Below, piece after piece: positions 63,997 through 64,000 of a stretch of DNA of 64,000 nucleotides. The translations under genes and the position numbers were made by a program. Each line of letters begins with the position of its first letter. Within the stretch, counting starts at the first letter, position 1. The notes beneath the pieces are model-generated. The model saw nothing but the letters and a program-made list of their open reading frames with translations, had not been told where the DNA came from and did no database searches. The stretch covers positions 1,320,501 through 1,384,500 of the forward strand of contig DAJPGA010000001.1 of NCBI GenBank assembly GCA_025992895.1, given 5' to 3'. The stretch comes from Veillonellaceae bacterium (GTDB lineage: Bacteria > Bacillota > Negativicutes > Veillonellales > Dialisteraceae).

Positions 63997-64000
63997 ACGA

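Overview
The window is a dense bacterial chromosome segment of moderate GC and looks like a Negativicutes (Veillonellales, Dialister-like) genome. The evidence is gene order plus protein character: the Firmicutes holB-ricT-methyltransferase-rsmI-metG-tatD run, an anaerobic cobalamin cluster, a HutP-family protein, RNase G/E and T-box control of thrS. The genus is inferred from memory of these arrangements, not from a search. I see no tRNA, rRNA, CRISPR array, phage or insertion sequence.

Layout. 1-5716: end of holB, then ricT, a TrmN6-like methyltransferase, rsmI, metG and tatD. 5907-8572: mazG, HU and a GT28-type glycosyltransferase. 8784-15680: uvrB-uvrA-uvrC. 15994-20219: rpmF and a four-gene ABC import system with two binding proteins. 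20361-23950: rpsO, pnp, dut and a Nudix hydrolase. 24232-32802: a large CobN-type chelatase with its ChlI- and ChlD-like partners, then an ABC exporter. 32866-36383: galU (minus), amino-acid ABC genes, mgtC-like. 36736-40336: T-box-thrS, a HutP-like gene, infC-rpmI-rplT behind an attenuator leader. 40488-41420: fba (minus).

41960-52864 is a corrinoid block: yajQ followed by cbiD-E-T-F-G-H-J-C in one tightly overlapping operon, then a FecCD/BtuC-type permease and ATPase, and convergent to them a lipoprotein binding protein and a CbiK-type chelatase carrying a signal peptide. cbiL and the late genes (cbiA, cbiP, cbiB) are not in this window. 53329-59633 is a cell-shape operon, mreB-mreC-mreD-pbp2-minD-like-rodA. 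59643-63996 holds two radical-SAM-associated genes, rng and a thioredoxin.

Most worth a second look: (1) MreB has lost the residues that canonical MreB uses for ATP hydrolysis although the rest of its operon looks intact; (2) a cobalt-late CobN/ChlI/ChlD chelatase sits in the same window as a cobalt-early cbi pathway, while the only CbiK is apparently exported; (3) that cbiK has a compact structured 5' leader of no family I recognise; (4) similar palindromes lie in front of the cobN-like gene and the exporter after chlD; (5) infC appears to start at AUA; (6) cbiG and cbiH overlap by 115 nt in different frames.
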